From Clostridiaceae bacterium UBA6085 (lineage in GTDB: Bacteria > Bacillota > Clostridia > Clostridiales > Clostridiaceae): DNA of 24,699 nt. Position numbers and translations under genes: made by a program. Below, in pieces: positions 22,325-24,699 of the stretch. Below the pieces are notes generated by a model. The model did not search any database. It was given only the letters and a program-made list of their open reading frames with translations, and had not been told where the DNA came from. Location of the stretch: positions 10,392 through 35,090 of the forward strand of contig DIXH01000102.1 of assembly GCA_002428605.1 (NCBI GenBank), given 5' to 3'. Positions within the stretch are counted from its first letter, which is position 1, and each line of letters begins with the position of its first letter.

Positions 22325-24247
22325 CTAGACCGACTTTCCAGCTAGATAGCCTTCCGTAGTTGCTGCAAGTACATTACGCGCTCGGTTTGCATCTCCGACC
22401 ACCTGGACCTTGAAGTCTTCCTTTAAGCTGGCTTCAAAAGGATTGTACGCACGGTAGCCAGCGGCCAGTATGATCGTATCTGCCGGAAGCTGCGATTCAA
22501 TGCCCTGTGCATTTTTTACAATGACCGCATTCTCATTTATGCTTACAACGACAGTATCGGTGAGGATATTAACGCTTCGATCATTAAGTGATTTGTTAAG
22601 ATGCCACTGGATTGCAATCGGGGCATCACTTGCGATTGCGCTCTTCATTTCAACTACTGTAACATTCCTGAGCATCTGTGAAAGGAAATGGGCTGTTTCA
22701 GCACCTACTTGACCACCGCCTATGACAACACAATTTGCTCCGGGCTTAACTTTACCATCAAGAATGTCCTTTGCGAGGCTGACCCTGGTGCTTTTCTTGA
22801 GTCCTGGAATCGGAGGCAATATTGGCTCAGATCCAGTAGCCAGGATGATTGAGTCCGGATTTGCTTCTTTAAGAATTTCCACCGATGCTTCAGTATTGTA
22901 CTTTATGTCGATGCCAAGTTTCTTGCTCTGTGCGAGCTGCCATACGATAAAGTCGGTGATTTCTCCCTTTGTAGGGGGAATCGCTGCAAAATAGAACTGG
23001 CCGCCTGCATGGTCACCCTTCTCGTATACTGTAACCTTGTGACCTGCCCTTGCAGCGGTTATAGCTGCATAGAGTCCGGCAGGGCCTGATCCGACGACGG
23101 CTACAGCCTTCTTGACCTCAGCTGGCTTAATTCCACCCTGATACTCAAGGCCGAGTTCAGGATTGAGTACGCATCTGATTGGCTGATCTCCAAATAGGGT
23201 CCCGATGCATCCATCATTGCAGCCGATGCATCTGCGGATATCTTCAAACCTACCTTCCTGGGCCTTTATTGGCATGGCAGGGTCTGCGAGGGATGCTCTC
23301 CCCATGGCGACGAAGTCTGCCTTGTTGGATGCCAGGATGCTGTCTGCCAGGAACGGGTCATTGATTCTTGATACTGTAATTACTGGAATGCTTACAACAT
23401 CCTTTATTGCCTTTGCCCAGTCAGTAAACCAGCCGTGGTTTGTATGTGAGCTTGCGACATTCAAATCTACTGAAAGGTAGTTACCTACGGAGACATGGAT
23501 GATATCAAGGCCTTCAGCTTCCATCATCCTTGCAATTGCCTTGTTGTCTTCAATGGTAAGTCCGCCTTCTACAAATTCATCTGCTGAAATCCTCATTCCA
23601 ATTATGAAGTTCTCGCCACACTTTTCGCGGATATCCTTCACGATTTCACGGGCAAACCTTGTGCGATTCCAGAAGTTTCCGCCATATTCATCAATCCTCT
23701 TGTTTGAATAGGGGGAGAAAAATTGTGTTATCAGGTATCCATGGGCACCGTGGATCTCAACACCGTCAAAGCCGCATTTCTTGGCCCTGAAAGCTGTATC
23801 TCCAAACTTTGAAACCATCTCTTTGACTTCATCAGTAGTCAGCGGGACTGGTATCTCATCGCCGAAAGGGCACATGATTGCAGATGAGGAGCGTGGAAGC
23901 CCATTTATGGCACCTGAGTTGGTCTGCCTGCCGCAATGATAGATCTGTGCAAGTATCGTTGCACCATATTTATGGACTCGTTTAGGCAATTCACTGTGAC
24001 TCTCAATCTGTCCATCATTCCAGAGACCTGCAGTAGCTTTAAAGCCGTGGCCAAGGGGATCCACATTATAGTCTTCAGTAATGATCAGACCCCAACCGCC
24101 CTTTGCCTTTTCCTCATGATATGCGATATAGCGCTCAGTTGCAGTACCGTCATCATTGCAGAAATCTGTTACCATAGCAGGAACTGTGCATCGGTTCTTG
24201 ATAGTAGTGCCCCTAATAGTGTATGGACTGAAAAGTTGGTCGAACAT
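22325..24247 (-). CDS. Old Yellow Enzyme-type Fe-S flavoenzyme (2-enoate / 2,4-dienoyl-CoA reductase family)
   Basis: A 640-residue NAD(P)H:flavin oxidoreductase that probably reduces activated C=C bonds. The N-terminal TIM barrel (about 1-335) binds FMN and includes HGAHGYLITQFFSPYSNKR (166-184). The four cysteines at 340, 343, 347 and 359 (CIGCNDGC, then IRCVLNP) bind a 4Fe-4S cluster. The C-terminal part binds FAD and NAD(P)H through VVGSGPAGLYAA (384-395) and a second VIGGGQVGAE motif. The layout equals FadH, 2-enoate reductase, BaiCD and trimethylamine dehydrogenase. The ATG at 24247 has GGAGGAAAAG upstream. The 29-codon in-frame extension to 24334 is basic and lacks a ribosome binding site. 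OYE-type genes are reported in some extended SirTM operons, which fits the neighbours here. Confidence 0.93.
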   Translation of the reverse strand: MFDQLFSPYTIRGTTIKNRCTVPAMVTDFCNDDGTATERYIAYHEEKAKGGWGLIITEDYNVDPLGHGFKATAGLWNDGQIESHSELPKRVHKYGATILAQIYHCGRQTNSGAINGLPRSSSAIMCPFGDEIPVPLTTDEVKEMVSKFGDTAFRAKKCGFDGVEIHGAHGYLITQFFSPYSNKRIDEYGGNFWNRTRFAREIVKDIREKCGENFIIGMRISADEFVEGGLTIEDNKAIARMMEAEGLDIIHVSVGNYLSVDLNVASSHTNHGWFTDWAKAIKDVVSIPVITVSRINDPFLADSILASNKADFVAMGRASLADPAMPIKAQEGRFEDIRRCIGCNDGCIGTLFGDQPIRCVLNPELGLEYQGGIKPAEVKKAVAVVGSGPAGLYAAITAARAGHKVTVYEKGDHAGGQFYFAAIPPTKGEITDFIVWQLAQSKKLGIDIKYNTEASVEILKEANPDSIILATGSEPILPPIPGLKKSTRVSLAKDILDGKVKPGANCVVIGGGQVGAETAHFLSQMLRNVTVVEMKSAIASDAPIAIQWHLNKSLNDRSVNILTDTVVVSINENAVIVKNAQGIESQLPADTIILAAGYRAYNPFEASLKEDFKVQVVGDANRARNVLAATTEGYLAGKSV

Positions 24248-24427
24248 TGATCTTTTCCTCCTCGAATAATGATGATGAAGCTTACTTGTTTGATTATAAA
24301 TTAACTGTAGTTCCCGGGTAGTTTTTATAACCACATATATTTAACCTTTGGTTGGTTAGCTGTTTTCGCCTGATAAATGCTGGTAACTGGGCATTTAGTG
24401 TTGTCATTTCAGAGCAATTGGTCTAAT

Positions 24428-24456
24428 ATGTAGTTATAAGAACATTATAACTACAT
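24428..24456. repeat. Perfect 12-bp inverted repeat in front of the transposase gene
   Basis: ATGTAGTTATAA (24428-24439), GAACA, TTATAACTACAT (24445-24456): perfect arms with a 5-nt spacer, ending directly at the GGAGGTG ribosome binding site of the transposase gene. It may be the element's terminal or control site: an operator, or an mRNA hairpin that limits translation. Confidence 0.6.
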
Positions 24457-24467
24457 GGAGGTGCTTA

Positions 24468-24699
24468 ATGGCTTCACACATCGTCTACCAGATGATCAAC
24501 GGAATCGAATATGCTCGCTTAGCAACCTCTGTCAGAGTTGGTGACAAGGTCGTCAGTCAAGCTACTACGCTTGGCAGGGTATTGGATAAGCAAAAAGGTA
24601 TATTTCGCAGTAAGGAACGAGGCGTATTCACTTACAACCACATCACCGGCGAATACGGCCAGCCTCCAGCCACCTTTACCGACAAAACTCTTCGGAAAG
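24468..24699 (+). mobile_element. Transposase, N-terminal part (IS4/IS1634-like), cut by the window end
   Basis: An open frame of 77 codons runs off the end of the window. It begins MASHIVYQMINGIEYARLA and continues with SVRVGDKVVSQATTLGRVLD, then SKERGVFTYNHITGEYG. This looks like the N-terminal region of transposases of the IS4/IS1634 group seen in Clostridia, where a short strand-rich domain precedes the DDE core. The core is not in view, so the family call is from the start only. A GGAGGTG ribosome binding site lies 5 nt before the ATG. The left end of the element should be between 24248 and 24456. The gene is divergent from the OYE-type gene. Confidence 0.55.

Noticed and set aside
24342..24358. 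TAACC-7-GGTTA inverted repeat upstream of the OYE-type gene
   Set aside because: Arms of 5 bp only, in an AT-rich promoter region; could be a TetR-type operator but is not strong enough to list.
24374..24397. TAAATGC/GCATTTA inverted repeat with 10-nt spacer
   Set aside because: May be the outer end of the transposase element, but without the other end or a target duplication this cannot be supported.

Overview
The window looks like chromosome of an anaerobic Gram-positive bacterium of the Clostridia. The signs are strong AGGAGG-type ribosome binding sites, sigma-A type promoters, several lipobox lipoproteins, many AGG (Arg) and ATA (Ile) codons, a class II aldolase, and an opuC-type osmolyte transporter. 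I cannot name the genus from the sequence alone. No rRNA, tRNA or CRISPR array was seen.

Left part (1-5200): the 3' end of a sensor histidine kinase overlaps a 500-residue lipoprotein. Then come a DagK/YegS-type lipid kinase with its own promoter and terminator, a small helical protein of unknown function, class II fructose-bisphosphate aldolase with a strong terminator, and a convergent small membrane protein.

Histidine catabolism operon (5333-10512): a sigma-A promoter drives hutU (long, eukaryote-like urocanase), ftcD (glutamate formiminotransferase), hutI (imidazolonepropionase) and a short FAD oxidoreductase. The four genes overlap by 17, 4 and 19 nt and end at a strong terminator. The pathway runs from urocanate to glutamate plus formimino-tetrahydrofolate; histidine ammonia-lyase and formiminocyclodeaminase are not in the window.

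Middle (10620-16144): a proline-iminopeptidase-type hydrolase is convergent with a RusA-like resolvase that carries a C-terminal zinc-finger-like tail and an Asp-to-Asn change at a predicted metal position. The resolvase is divergent from tsaD. Directly behind tsaD is a membrane-anchored alpha/beta-hydrolase-fold protein that has lost its nucleophile serine. Next is an HtrA/DegP-type membrane protease with a strong terminator.

Right part (16196-24247, all on the minus strand): in transcription order these are an Old Yellow Enzyme-type Fe-S flavoenzyme, an ABM-fold protein, a nitroreductase, a class M sirtuin (SirTM), a four-gene quaternary-amine/osmolyte ABC transporter, and a zinc-macrodomain ADP-ribosyl hydrolase. 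The SirTM and the macrodomain are the writer and eraser of a known bacterial ADP-ribosylation system linked to oxidative stress. Here they flank an osmolyte transporter and lie downstream of three redox or stress genes, with no GcvH-L or LplA2 in view. This is the most interesting part of the window. Its codon choice, more AAA and AGA than the left part by eye, also hints at a different origin. The window ends in the start of a transposase preceded by a perfect 12-bp inverted repeat.
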